Shown: positions 23,005 to 34,357 of the stretch, piece after piece
Layout of the letters: every line of letters begins with the position of its first letter
How positions within the stretch are numbered: position 1 is the stretch's first letter
From: Ancylostoma caninum
Taxonomy: Eukaryota; Nematoda; Chromadorea; Rhabditida; Ancylostomatidae
Assembly: GCA_037903475.1 (NCBI GenBank)
Contig: JBAJFG010000315.1
Coordinates: 62,001-126,000, forward strand
Reading direction: 5' to 3'
Length of the DNA stretch: 64,000 bases
The notes under the pieces: model-generated
Told to the model about the DNA's origin: nothing
Seen by the model: only the letters and a program-made list of their open reading frames with translations
Databases searched by the model: none
Made by a program: the position numbers and the translations under genes

Positions 23005-24302
23005 CGTTTAATGTGTTTCTTTAACAAGTCACGCAGATTGTTCGACGGCACTTCCGTGATGGTAAACCCCTCCCATGTTGTATCTCTGCCGAAATCCATG
23101 AAAATCTAGACAGAATTGTGTATTTTCGAAACGCCATATGCAAACTGTGAAGTACGCACCTTTTTGTGTACTTCTTCGATGAAGTCAGCCATGAGATCCT
23201 TGTCGGCGGCTTCGACGTACCAATTTACATCACTTGATATAGCTCTTATTGTCCAGCCAAAAATAGGAAGAACGTCTGAATTAAAAAAAAGCATTCATAC
23301 AAATGCATTCAAGACGTAGCTACAGATGTTGCTATTGTGTGGTTCTGCGATGGCCTAGCGGGACTCCTCCAGACGTAGTGCGGTGACGGCATTGACAGCA
23401 AACAAAACTATGTCCTGGCACTGGTTGGAGTTTCTTTGCCTTCGTTCTCAACTTTAGTCCTCGATCGTAATGTTGAACTATTCAATCATCACCCTCTTTC
23501 AGAAGAAAGATGCAAGCTTAAGAAGGTCTCCAGCAATGAGGAGATGTTTATTTTTAAAATTATGGGTGTGTAATGCTTCAGAGCGCTCATTATTTGAACA
23601 AAGTGTTAACTGGGCTGCGATTCTACAATTTTCGCTAATATTTGGCACTAACTGTGATCTGGAAGCATTTGAAAAGGGGTTATCGGTAGAGATTTTTGTG
23701 CATAACAGCATCTCATTGTGCTTACTTTTGCTGCAGATTGCTTGCAGTCAATAGCAAAAATTTTATGGATCACAAATTTGGTACCTATGCAAGATGACCA
23801 GACGTAATTTCTATACCACAGAGTGAGGGAATTTTGGGAAAAAACATTCTAAAGGCATATATCAAGCATTTAGAACCTTGTTCAAATAAAAATAAAAACA
23901 TTTTAACTCGAATAAATCTCGTCTATTTTGACCGTTGAAAGAACAAAAAAAAAACTGTAATGGTATAGCATTTTCAGAATTTCTAATCATAGCCGCTAAG
24001 CGGCGCTTCGGTCAGTATGTTTCAAGGTTTTATTGCGCTACAGGCAAAGTGACGCCTGGATTCTGAATGGAACCATTTTGGCCTTGCCGCAAAATGGAAT
24101 TTCATTAAACCGAAACCTACATGGATCAATTCCCATGAGTTGCAGTAAAACCGTTACTAGACGAAAAAAAGCCGAATAATGCGATTTCTGTAACCCACCT
24201 GTTGGCTCGAGCCTGTCGTCGACGGACCCTTCATAGCGGAACAGCTTCAGGCGGTTGATCTCGCGAACATTTGGTATTAACAGGTGGGCGAAGTATTTGT
24301 AC
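23005..24302 (-). CDS. Three linked exons of an unrecognised host gene
   Basis: Reading downward: exon 24302-24199 (acceptor TTTCCAG, donor GTGGGT), exon 23275-23160 (acceptor ATTCAG, donor GTGCGT) and exon 23105-23005 (acceptor TGTCTAG, donor GTAGGT). Splice phases agree across both junctions, giving one continuous reading of about 107 residues without stops, with blocks such as YKYFAHLLIPNVREIN, DVLPIFGWTIRAIS and IFMDFGRDTTWEGFTI. The composition looks like a conserved soluble protein, but I do not recognise the family and assign no function. Further exons on either side are expected; 24539-24413 may be one. Confidence 0.6.
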
Positions 24303-24412
24303 CTGGAAATTCGCATATTTCTTTTCTTCTAATTAAGTACATAGCCATGAATTCACCTATAATGAGAGTATTATATGTAGCATTATAATATAAAATAAAG
24401 TCAGATGGCCAC

Positions 24413-24539
24413 CTAATGACGTGAAGAAAGAGTTTTTCCTTGTAATGTTCATCTGTGGATTGAACTCTACACCAGAAACACTCCTGGAAAGTTTCAACTC
24501 AGAGTAGCTCCAGCAAGAGTAGCGATAGGTGGTCTTCAC
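24413..24539 (-). CDS. Possible additional exon upstream of the 23-24 kb gene
   Basis: Open frame between an acceptor-like GCGCCTAG and a donor-like GTGGCC, reading VKTTYRYSCWSYSELKLSRS and on to KNSFFTSL. Its end phase does not match the start of the exon at 24302, so either one more exon lies between or it belongs to another transcript. Confidence 0.35.
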
Positions 24540-24925
24540 CTAGGCGCCGAAAACTTTACGGTAGTAATGCTTCAATCGACAATAACAACTAGAAAAATTT
24601 GAATGCTGCGCACTTTTCAACCGGATTGTCAGTGAACTATTGCACATACAGATCTTGGTGACATAAAAGGACAATGCGAAAAAGCTGTAAAATCCATGGA
24701 AACGTAAAGGCATCGTTAACCCTAACCCATTCGTTTAACATGTTCGCGACAGAGTTGATTTTGCGCGCACCACGACTTAGGAAACCCAAGCTTTTGGGTG
24801 CGTTGATCCTATGCTAGACCGGTCGGACATGTGGTCTCAATTACTAAGAATTTTTCATCGAGAATTACACCACATAATATTTTAAATTTACGGGAATCTG
24901 CGGAAAAGCAGACACAGAACATACG
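24540..24925. other. No recognisable feature
   Basis: AT-rich spacer between the candidate exon and a SINE-like sequence. Confidence 0.3.
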
Positions 24926-25005
24926 AGCTCGGGAGGCGTGCCGACTGGTTAAGCACACGGTCCCACGTAGTAGACTAGACATCGTGCGGCTCGACCACAC
25001 GTGCA
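24926..25005 (+). repeat. tRNA-derived SINE-like sequence
   Basis: A-box-like TGCCGACTGG at 24939-24948, followed by TTAAGCAC as in leucine/serine tRNA D-arms, and a B-box-like GGCTCGACCAC at 24988-24998. The 49-bp spacing suits a pol III promoter. No paired acceptor stem, so not a functional tRNA. Confidence 0.5.
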
Positions 25006-25690
25006 CGTTGTCGCGAACGTGTTAGAGGCAGGGACCCATCTCATATTTGTGTTTGAGCTATTAACACCTTCATAACACGCACTTCTCAATGTGCTGATTC
25101 CGGCAATGTACTTGAGATGTCCCAAAATGGCATGTAAACCTTTTTTCCCGACGAAGCATGCACCAGTCTGCTCGAGCAAATTTACGTGCTAAGGTTTGTA
25201 TCATCGCTGATCTTATCGACCGGACAGGCCTAGACGTGTTCACTCGACGTTGCTACGGTGGCGGACAGCCAGCACAGCTTGGAGCGATATCCCATGCTGA
25301 TCCTAGAAGCTAGTACTTCGATCCCAACAAAAAAACGGGGTTTTCGTCATTTCTGATTTTTGTTGTATTTTACTGGAGTCAGCGTGGCGAGAAGGTCAAA
25401 GAGATCTAAGAAATAGTGACTGACAACATCATTTGCTTGGATCCATACATTACCAGTTGTTACAGATTTCGGTACATAACTACAATATTAAGGTGTTTGT
25501 GGTTTTGAGGTCATTCCAGATCCAAACTGTCACAGTGCCTATCCTTATTCTAGAGAACTTGACGGTATACCCGGCTTCGCTCGGGTGTTTTACTACTCCG
25601 GCTACCTCACATCGGTGAGGACAATTGCCACTGCCAAAAAAAAAAGTCAGCAAAGTTATTTCAACGACAAAAATCGATGTATTTGTGCAG
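25006..25690. repeat. Unrecognised DNA with one copy of a diverged dispersed repeat
   Basis: Positions 25313-25420 resemble 26653-26765 in the same orientation (both start GTACTTCGA and share AACGGGG then CGTCATTTC). The rest is unassigned. Confidence 0.4.
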
Positions 25691-26245
25691 AATAATTCTC
25701 AAATTTATATTCGGCGTATTGAGGAACCCCTGTAGTTGTCTTCACCGCCACATGCGGTATAATAGTGAAAATTCAAAAAAATCGATAAATCAATATTTCG
25801 TGCAAAACGGTCATCATATTCGTTTTCATCGTCCAGGGGAGCCACAGAAGACTGTCCTTGCCCGTTCCCAAGCGAAAATGGAATAATCAATGAAATCAAT
25901 GGATAGTCATTTAGTGCAAAATGATGGTTTATATTCGTGTTCAGCGCACTCGGGAAAACCAGTGAACATGTCTCAACCGCCCCATGCTGTAGAATAGCGA
26001 AAAGCCAAAAAATCGATGAATCAATATTTCATGCAAAACGGTTATCATATTCATGTTCAGCGTACTGAGAAACCATAGGTTATCATGTGCCTGCCTGTCC
26101 CCGAACGAAAATGAAAAAAAAAACTCTAAAATTAATAGATCGATACCGCCGTTCAAAATGGTCGCCATTTTCGTATTGAAGAATCCTAGAAGACGTGTCC
26201 CCACCAACACCTTGATAAAAGTAGTGAAAAATCGATAAAATCGAT
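25690..26245. repeat. Degenerate tandem repeat, multi-copy block
   Basis: Recurring blocks AATCGATRAATCAATATTTC, TGCAAAACGGT and ATCATATTC followed by GTTCAGCG appear about 250 bp apart (25780 and 26010). Partial versions lie at 25880-25950 and 26130-26240. No gene is overlapped. Confidence 0.6.
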
Positions 26246-28239
26246 GCAATTGATGAACTAATCGACAGACTAGGGTGGAAAGTAGCCTATGACCTCTGCC
26301 GTCCCCTATAGGGTCTGCTTGCAAAATTTGGTCGGTTGATCCTCCGCGGTTTCTATTCCGAACATAGGAATACACAAACACACAAACAGACTTGCACTCT
26401 GGTATGTACAGATGACGTGATAAACAAACAAACAGGTACGATACTGTACTACACCACAACATGAAATAGGCGGGTTCTATCGTGATCTCTACTGGTTACT
26501 CCCGTAGGTACCACATAAAACCCAGGAGATGAAGACCGAAGGTGCTTTAACAGATAGAGATGAAACAGGATTTTCCAAGCAGAGAGCATGTCTTCAGATG
26601 AACAGTCCAAGGAAAATCGATTTTGGCGATATTCGGCTCTGTTCCAAGGAGTGGGTACTTCGACCCTGTCAAAAACGGGGTTTCCGTCATTTCCATTAGC
26701 TCTGCTGTACATTACTGGAAGCAACGCGGCGATGCGGTCACAAATCTGCTGAGATGATCGACGTGAAGAATGAGGTGGACCCTGTAAGGAATCAGAACTA
26801 TTGCGCAACTGTCCTACTAACTCGGAATGAATCGCTGCAGAATGGGTATGTGTGCGCGGTTCACATGTAACTCCAGCAGACGACAACATGTATGTCAAGA
26901 GAACCGATTTGTTGTGCATTTGAAGATGGGTCACCAACGCAACAGTGCGAGAGGGGCGTGACGAACACGGAAACTAATGAGAACTGTTGAGCAAACCTGC
27001 AAAAAAAAAATGCGAAGAGGCGATACTTCGTTCAGGTGAAACAACGCTGCGATGTTGCACAGTTGTCAGTGACATTTGGAAAGAAATTTTTACTAGAACA
27101 CTAGTCCAACTGGGTATTCTCATATTAGGTTGTAACATAAGTTTCCGCTATTCTGAAATTTTCGATAAAAAAATTTATAGAAGATCAAATAACAATAGCC
27201 ACCATTCGAAGTATGGACCACAACAATTGCTGTTCCTTTGCCGTTTTTATAGCAGGAAGTCTACCCCCTAGCTTCAGAAATCCGTGGAATACGAGGCAAA
27301 GAACTAAGAACTTTATGAGTATATCGGACCGTAAAGCCAGTGACCCCCAGCGAGGTTGTCATTTTTGCCTGTGTGTGCCGCCGTGTCGTCGTCCCACGGA
27401 AGTGAACTGGTTGCGTAATGCAGTTGTGCGGTATTGGCGTCCACATACCCGTATCCAGTCGGAAGGGCCGCAGCAGGAAACCGGAAGACCGCAGGTCACC
27501 TGTCGGTTCTTCCGGTTTTCTGCTGCGGTTTTTCCGAGAAATTGCTTAGTAGAGGCCACGACTTTGGCAAATCGGTTCTTGCTCAGTGGACATTCTTGTG
27601 ATCTGATAACCGGTTGGTTGGAGCAAGATCAATGCTACATGATGCGCAGTTGAAACTTGCTGTGCTAGTTCTTCGCTTTTCCGGAGAGTTCGACCAACAA
27701 AAATAAGGCGCCTTCCGCGGTGTGGTAGGTGTGATTTCCACAGAGCGCATGAAACTTGTCCCAAATTTCCACCAATCAGTGTCCGCAAATGGTTGATGTT
27801 TGTAGTCACAGTGGGAGAATACAAACATCAACCGCTACAATTCGCTTCAACTCTTGAGAGAAAAAGGGCATAATTAAAATTTTGGGTTACCAAGTTTAGT
27901 GCCTGTGCTAGAGCGCCCTCGACAATAAAAGGGGAGAGAAACTGCCAGGGAGAACAAGAATGGCCTCTAGATTACCGCACCTGTTAGTTTGATGCAACGT
28001 TATGGTAAAATTATTTTTCCTGCAAATGCAGTTACCGAATTTGCATTTTTGAAGGAATCACTCCGAACTTAATTACATTTTCAAAATAAGATGCAAGAAT
28101 ATGATTCACATTCCTGAATGTTCGCGAGATCATGCGCTTCAGAACGGTACCTAGGCATGCGCGAAATGTGGGCGGTATCCATTTATAAGAAGGCTTTGAA
28201 AATGCCCATGCGAAAACAGCGGAAAATTATGTTACAACC
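26246..28239. other. Repeat-like, gene-poor stretch up to the LTR element
   Basis: Contains the second copy of the dispersed repeat (26653-26765), a CA/AAAC-rich patch (26365-26435) and a 61-bp palindrome listed separately. The longer frames here (26937-26449 minus, 27213-27653 plus) lack any domain and overlap repeats. Confidence 0.35.
27468..27528. repeat. Near-perfect 61-bp palindrome
   Basis: Arms 27468-27488 and 27508-27528 are complementary over 21 bp with one mismatch, and the connecting 19 nt are themselves largely palindromic around CAGGTCACCTG. It could extrude a cruciform or fold as an RNA hairpin. No known family recognised. Confidence 0.7.
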
Positions 28240-28359
28240 TGTTGGGGATGGAATAAGAAGAAGATAAGAGATAGTGATATTAATGACTATATAAGGAATT
28301 GTAGTTGAGCAGTAAATCATTCTACCCCCTGGTGTCGTGTACAGTACAGACGTACAACT
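28240..28359 (+). repeat. 5' LTR (120 bp)
   Basis: Contains a TATA box (CTATATAAGG, about 28288-28297). The body starts GGTAATCAGGC; a primer-binding site would begin TGG at 28359-28361, sharing the last LTR base, but I cannot name the tRNA. Confidence 0.85.
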
Positions 28360-28446
28360 GGTAATCAGGCTCGAACTGGAGGACTGAAGCTGAAGCCATA
28401 AGAAGACTCGCAAGGAAGCCTTAAGAAGAAGCACAAGGACAAGAAG

Positions 28447-29710
28447 ATGTCGACGACACCGGAGAGCCAGGAGAGTGTGGGTGAAGTACGGGGGGAGCGC
28501 AGCAGTACCCGATGGTGGGTCCAGTTGGGACGCCTATCGGGGAAGAGCACCAGGACCGTATGTGCCAGGGTCGTCCTGGAGGACCTGGTGGACGTTGTTT
28601 AATAATTTTTTAGTGCTGCGCCGAGTGGTAGACGAGACGGATAAACGTCTCATTTTCCTGCAAGAGGTAGGAGGAGCAAGTTATGAACTGCTTGAATCCT
28701 TATTATAGGGAAAGGAGCTGCAAATGGCAACGCTAGAAGAGTTGAGAGAAGCCATGGAGCGCCATTTCCAGCCAAAGAAACTGGCACTGGCGGAACAATT
28801 CGCCATGATGTCAAAGGCGCAGAAAATTGGGCAGACGCTGCAGGAGTACTCTGCAGAAGTGCAGAAGGCCTCCAACGAGTCCATTTTGAGAAGGTAAGTG
28901 ATGTGAGGAACGCTCTGGTGACCATGGTCTTCATAGGTGGTCTATCATCTGTTGAGACCAGGAAGAGGTTGCTCGAGAAAGAGCATCTTACGTCGAAGGA
29001 GGCGTTAGAGGTAGCGGAAGCGTTTGAGAGGGTGGGAAAAAAACGCGCTGCACCTCAAAGAAGGACAATCGACGTTGAGCATCAGTGCAGTACGCACCAG
29101 GAAAATACCTGCGAGACGAAGTTCTGGCAAGGCTGAGGGGCGAAGTAGACCAAAAAACGTAAATAATAAGCTAAAACGGGAAGTGTTTCGTTCAAGGGTA
29201 AGAAAGAATGATGACTTTAGGTCAGTGGACTGCAGAATATGCGTCAAGATGGACCACATAGCCGCCAACTGCTATCTGCGCGGAAAAGCCCAATGTCGAT
29301 TGTGCTCGAAGCCTGGTCACATAGCGAAAACGTGTTGGTCAAAACGGCCACAACCTGGCAGTTCTTGGAAGATAAATTGGTGTGCGGAAACTGACGAGTT
29401 AGAGTCGGACTCAGAGGAGTCGATAGCTCTGGAGGAGCCACATACCACCAAAATGTTGCAGGTAAGACGAGAACTTACCGAGAAGTTAGACACCCGCCCT
29501 AAGAGGCGTGAGGTGCCCGTACAATGGGTGAAACGTAATCACGAATCGTTAGTACGGAAGTCAGACACCCGCCATTCGAGGTGTGCGGTGCCCGCGAAGC
29601 TCCTGCTGCAAGAGGAGTTGGACAAACTTGTGGATGTTCAAAGCGAAGAAGTCCTGCCCATGGTGAACATAACTGAACCGCCCATCATGTTGGCTATGAG
29701 GGCTACGTGA
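28447..29710 (+). pseudogene. Ty3/gypsy gag with two CCHC zinc knuckles, broken
   Basis: From an ATG at 28447 a frame with several breaks encodes a Gag-type capsid: about 28620-28705 reads DETDKRLIFLQEVGG, followed by a TAG, then AMERHFQPKK, a helical segment and ALVTMVFIGGLSS (28909-28947). A later frame (29024-29710) carries two nucleocapsid knuckles of form CX2CX4HX4C: CRICVKMDHIAANC (near 29231) and CRLCSKPGHIAKTC (near 29295). These parts would package the element RNA. At least one stop and several frameshifts make it non-functional. Confidence 0.8.
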
Positions 29711-29817
29711 CAAGAAGTACGCTGCTGGTCTGTGATTGGTCGATTCATGAGCGCGTCGTGGCTGCAGCCTTCTAGGGTACGAGCAGTTCTGCATGGATAT
29801 GGACAACTTTTCTAAGC

Positions 29818-30342
29818 TTGATTGGGACAGATGAGTGTTTTCGGAACCCGCAAACTGTGAGAAGTGGGCCATCGATGTCATTTAGTGCGTGCAATTTGAA
29901 GAAACAATCTGAACTTGGAAAGCGTATGCGTGCGGAACGGTCGTGTCGCGGCGTACGTCTTGACCGTCACCCGGCTATGAGAATAAATGATGTTCTCGTG
30001 CAATGTGAATTAGATACTGGGGCAGCGATATCGATAATGGATGAGAAGACTTGGAAGCTGGTGGGAAGACCACCGATTAAGCCAGCCAATCTGGAAGCAA
30101 TAGCTTATAATAATAGCAGTATAAGATTTCGTGGTAAATGTCGAGTTAAAGTAGAGTTTAACGGCAACTCATTAACGAGAGAAATTTTCTTGTTGCCACA
30201 AGCTAGCCATCCTTTGTGTGGAAGAGATTTGATAAAAGCTATGCATATAGACTGTGGACCATATGTTGGAGTAAACGAAGTAGGGAATAGTGAAGTTAAA
30301 GCAAAATTAGACCAAATATTGCAAAAGCATAAAGAATTGTTT
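29818..30342 (+). pseudogene. Retroviral-type aspartic protease, cut by the nested LINE
   Basis: The frame contains the active-site signature CELDTGAAISIM near 30005-30040 and a later LCGRDLIK block (the GRD-type motif of Ty3 proteases). It continues to HKELF at 30328-30342, where the LINE is inserted. The next codon of the host frame is found at 34358, across the insertion. The open frame continues into the LINE to 30510, but those residues are LINE sequence. Confidence 0.85.
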
Positions 30343-30804
30343 TTTTCACTCGAATCATTCCGCTGCCTGTGCTCGCGCCGAGCGGTTGCGCGCGCATTTT
30401 CTCTCCATCAGCGCGCCATCCCATTCATCCCTTACTCATTACTACACTGTAACCGCTACGCTAACTGCCTACTAACGGCTCTGTCTACGGATTACTACGA
30501 AGCCGATTGAGCACCCTAGTGGCAAGGTGCGAAGTGGTTCCGTTTTTTTTTGCCACTCGGAAAGGTAAATCCTCTAGCTACTGCACAGGTCCGATCGATC
30601 CACTTATCGATCTGGTCAAAACACACTTGTGACGTGTTGCCATGAGTACTCCCCTTGGTCCTTCTTCACTTCAGGGGCGCCGTAATCCTCCAAAAAGACC
30701 ATGAATAGATGCGAGTGCTTCGCCGACGGTACCAGGTCTCGAATTCCAAGCCGACGCCATCCTGAACGCTCCCGCGGCATGTCAAAACGTTCGTCTCCTG
30801 CGTG

Positions 30805-31458
30805 ATGGACGATAGGAAGCAACTTCTACAGTTGATTGAAAAGTACCGTAAGCTTAGTGACGAAGTGGATAATTTGAGATCGGATTGCACTAGCTTAAGG
30901 AATTCACTTGCTAATACTCAGTCTCACTCTGCAACTGTAGCTTCCAAGACTGTAACTGATTCTCAAGAAAACTCCATCTCCTCTCAAAAATCATCACTTA
31001 GGAATTTAGAAGAAGTTGAACGCTCGCGTTCCTTAGTTGTGATCGGGGTGCCCGAAAGCACGGCAGATCAGGCGTCCGCTAGAGTTGCCCATGATCACAA
31101 CGTGGTGCGTGAGATCATGGACTTCCTTGGCGTGGACTGCTCCACCGTGGCTGTATATAGGATGGGACGACCCAACAGAAGCTACCCTAGGTTATTAAAG
31201 GTTTTATTACCGGCATCGTTCTTCGTGAGGCTAACGCTACGACGTGCATCGCGGCTTAGGAATTTCAAACTCTCCGGGATTTTCTTAAGGCCCTCCCTCA
31301 CCAAAGAGGAAAGGGACCAACGCCGTGCCGAACGCTTGGCTCGTCGTAGCGGCAAAGTCTCTCCATCTAACACAAACACTATGACTAATCAAGCGTCTTC
31401 ACAAAGCTTGAATAATTGTGGTGATTCCGTGCATCAACCAAATAGCTCAAAAATGTAA
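30805..31458 (+). CDS. Nested CR1 LINE ORF1 protein
   Basis: Intact frame of 217 residues from the ATG at 30805. Residues about 5-35 form a likely coiled coil (LLQLIEKYRKLSDEVDNLRS). Residues about 75-150 form the RRM-like ORF1 core (RSLVVIGVPES, FLGVDC, VYRMGRPN, LLKVLLP). A basic segment (EERDQRRAERLARRSGK) and a Ser/Asn-rich tail follow. This is the RNA-binding protein of the LINE. Its stop overlaps the upstream end of the ORF2 frame, which is open through this region. Confidence 0.8.
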   Translation: MDDRKQLLQLIEKYRKLSDEVDNLRSDCTSLRNSLANTQSHSATVASKTVTDSQENSISSQKSSLRNLEEVERSRSLVVIGVPESTADQASARVAHDHNVVREIMDFLGVDCSTVAVYRMGRPNRSYPRLLKVLLPASFFVRLTLRRASRLRNFKLSGIFLRPSLTKEERDQRRAERLARRSGKVSPSNTNTMTNQASSQSLNNCGDSVHQPNSSKM

Positions 31459-31475
31459 AATGTCATCGGTCCGTT

Positions 31476-34162
31476 GAACTCATTCTGTTATGCCTATTAT
31501 CCAATATACGTTCACTTCCCAAAAACAGGGATCCGCTTCTATTTTTGATTGAGCAGCACAGATTTGATATTATTGCTTTATCGGAGACATGGCTAAATAG
31601 TAGCATAGATAATGTGTCGCTTCTGGGGCAGTTAGTTTCCCAGTACGAACTCTTCCGGTGTGACCGACAACGCAGGAAGGAAGGCGGTGTAGCCCTCCCT
31701 GCTAAGCATGCACTTTCTCCATGCATAGTATTTTCTGAAACTATACCTAAGGCTTATGAATTACTTTGTTGTGACATGCTGTTGAGGAATGGTGCCACTC
31801 GTATAATTGTGGTCTACAAAACACCTTCGTGTCCTTCTAACATGACTGAGCAAATGTTAAAATGCATCAGTGACCTTGTTTCTTGTGATCGCTTCTGCCC
31901 AATTTTGGGAAATTTCAACCTACCTGACGTAAACTGGAGTTCGTTACCACGGCCAACTTGCACGCGTCCGACTTCTCGATTATTATTGCAGCTCTGCGAG
32001 ACTCATGGTCTTACTCAGGCTGTGAATAAGTGTACCTTAGGCAATAAAGTCTTAGATCTTGTACTTACAAATGAACGTAGTGCGGTCGACAAAGTTGAAG
32101 TCTCAGCCCCTATAGGCAGTAGTGATCACTTCACCATAGTGTTTAAATGTTTCACGCCAAAGAATAGAGTAGAATTTGTCTTAAAAAGGAACTTTAAGAA
32201 GGTAGATTATCCTTCAATAATGGGGTATGCAGTATTCATTGGTATGGGTCACTCAATAGTGTGGAAACGGTAGATGAAAAGTATGAGATGTTCATAGCGA
32301 TTATTCATCATTGCATATGCCTTTTTGTGCCCCTTGACAATGTTCCACCTCTACCGTCATATCTGGAATCATTTTACCGTCAAAGGTGTGAAGCATGGGA
32401 TCTTGCCATGAAAAAAATCAACCACAGCCAATTGGGATGAATTTAGATGTCTTAACTGCCTTTTTCAGCGTAAATTGTGGAAATATAGCAGTTCGATAGA
32501 GAAAAAAATCATTGAAGCAAAAAGTAAGAATGCCTTCTTTAAGCTATTGAATTGTAGGTTGAGTAATAGAAGGGCTATTCCTGTGTTGAACCATAATAGT
32601 GGCGAAACCATCGCAAGGACGGATTATGAAAAGGCTGAGCTTTTAGCTGCATTCTTTGAGCGTGTCTACTCGACTAATTTAGATTCGCCGGCTTCTTGTC
32701 AGGGCCCCCAGTGCCATGAGTGATTCATGTTGGTTCCATCGCACGGACATATGTACCATGCTTTCTAAATGGCCTAGTGGTCACTCCGTAACGCCAGATT
32801 ACATCCTTCTATTTTTTTATTAAACAAACTGCACCTGTTATATCTGCCCCGCTGGCATACCTTTTTAACCTCAGTCTTATGAGAGCTGAGGTGCCCTCCC
32901 TTTGGAAACTAGCGCTTGTAACACCTGTACCAAAGAAGGCCCCATTTACAAGTCCGGAAAATTACCGACCAATTAGCAATACTTCAATCTTTGCTAGACG
33001 TTTTGAAAAAATACTGAAGGTAGTCATTACGAAACACCTTGAAAGTCACCAAATCATACCTGATGAGCAACATGGGTTCCGAAAGGGCAGATCAACCGTT
33101 ACCGCAAGCACTTGACTCGACTTCTCGAAAGCATTCGATCGAGTCAACCATGACAAATTAGCAATGAAACTAATCCATGTGAGGATCATCATCGGATTGT
33201 CAATTGGATCTGCGAATTTCTCAAATATAGGAAATTTATTGTACGTGTAAACTCGACTTATTCCCAGCCTAGGTGCGCAGGAACTGGCGTGCCCCAAGGG
33301 GGAGTGCTTTCGCCTGTTCTGTTCAATATTTACACGTATGATTTGCCAGCTGTAATTTCTTCAGTAGGTGGGAGATGTATTGGCTTCGCAGATGATTTCA
33401 AAAGTTACTCATCCATTAATGGTCCTAATGACAAGTTTATGCTACAAACAGCCGTTACCGTGGTAGAACGATGGTCAGAGGACTGGAATCTCCCTCTCTC
33501 GAGTGGAAAAACCAAGGTTCTTCATCTAGGCAAGAATAACAAAGGCTTTTCCTATCGTATCAATGGTACTGAGATTGGGAAGGTTGAAAAAAAATCAAAG
33601 ATTCGGGTTTTGTGACCACAAAGAACCTCAGCTTTGATAAACACTGCGAAGAAACTGCCGCCAAGGCACACACAAAATATTTAGAGCACTATCTACTACG
33701 AATGCGGCGGTCCTGCTATTAGCCTAAAAAACATATGTTCGCCCAATTCTCGAATATGGAACAGTGATTTTCAACCCCTCTAAGCGGAAACTTATAGCTA
33801 AACTAGAGCGAGTTCAGTCTAGCTTCACTAGGAAAATTATGACAAGAACTATAGGGTTCATATATGACAGCATTCCTTCATGCAACGAAAGGAATGTGAA
33901 TATGCGGCTCTGTTCCCTTGCGCATCGTAGAAGGAAGTTCGACTTGATAATGTATCACAAAATCATTACAGGCCAATGCAGTCTGAGGCCGGAGGAGTTT
34001 TGCACAGGAAAATCATCTATTACCAGGGGCAACGCAGTGCATTACATCGTTCCAAGAGCAAAGACTAACCGGAGGCTTTTCTTCTTCACCAACAGGGCAG
34101 GTTCAGACTACATAAATCTTTGTAAAAAAATGCACGGTTCCTCCGAAACTCAGTTCTTTTAG
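31476..34162 (+). pseudogene. Nested CR1 LINE ORF2, decayed
   Basis: The endonuclease part is open from about 31476 to 32273: SNIRSLPKNRD, ALSETWL with the catalytic Glu, ILGNFNLP (Asp of the GDFN block changed to Asn) and GSSDHFTIVFK. After 32273 the frame breaks into pieces at 32475-32723, 32879-33115 (YRPISNTSIFARRFE), 33289-33615 (MPQGGVLSPVLFNIY; FADDFKSY) and 33764-34162. Motif A is visible as DFSKAFDRVNH near 33118 but out of frame with the preceding piece. Several frameshifts and stops make RT inactive. The family differs from the LINE at 11.4 kb but belongs to the same clade. Confidence 0.85.
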
Positions 34163-34357
34163 GCGCATGATTGATAGATTTTTGGACCGGTGACAATCCA
34201 GTTTTGAAGTTTAACCAATCGTGTTTTAAATCTTGTTGTTTGTTCTGAGTTATGTCTTAATGTTAGTTGGCGTAGTTTGTTTTACAATGTTTTTTTTTCA
34301 ATGGTCGTGTTTTCTTTTCTATACACGAGCTTGCTTGTGTAATAAATATGATTGTTT

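Larger units (their letters stand above)
30343..34350 (+). mobile_element. Nested CR1-type LINE, 4.0 kb
   Basis: ATTGTTT stands directly before the insert (30336-30342) and directly after it (34351-34357), a 7-bp target-site duplication. Removing the insert and one duplication restores the host reading HKELF-SAGLW. The LINE has a GC-rich 5' UTR (30343-30804), an intact ORF1 and a decayed ORF2, and ends TGTAATAAATATG without a long poly(A). Confidence 0.9.

Noticed and set aside
26449..27653. ORFs of 146-162 residues on opposite strands
   Set aside because: They overlap dispersed repeats and the 61-bp palindrome, and have no recognisable domain or splice support.
28359..28380. Primer-binding site with complementarity to a specific tRNA
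   Set aside because: The sequence begins TGG, but the apparent T-loop match sits at the wrong distance from the CCA end, so I do not name a tRNA.
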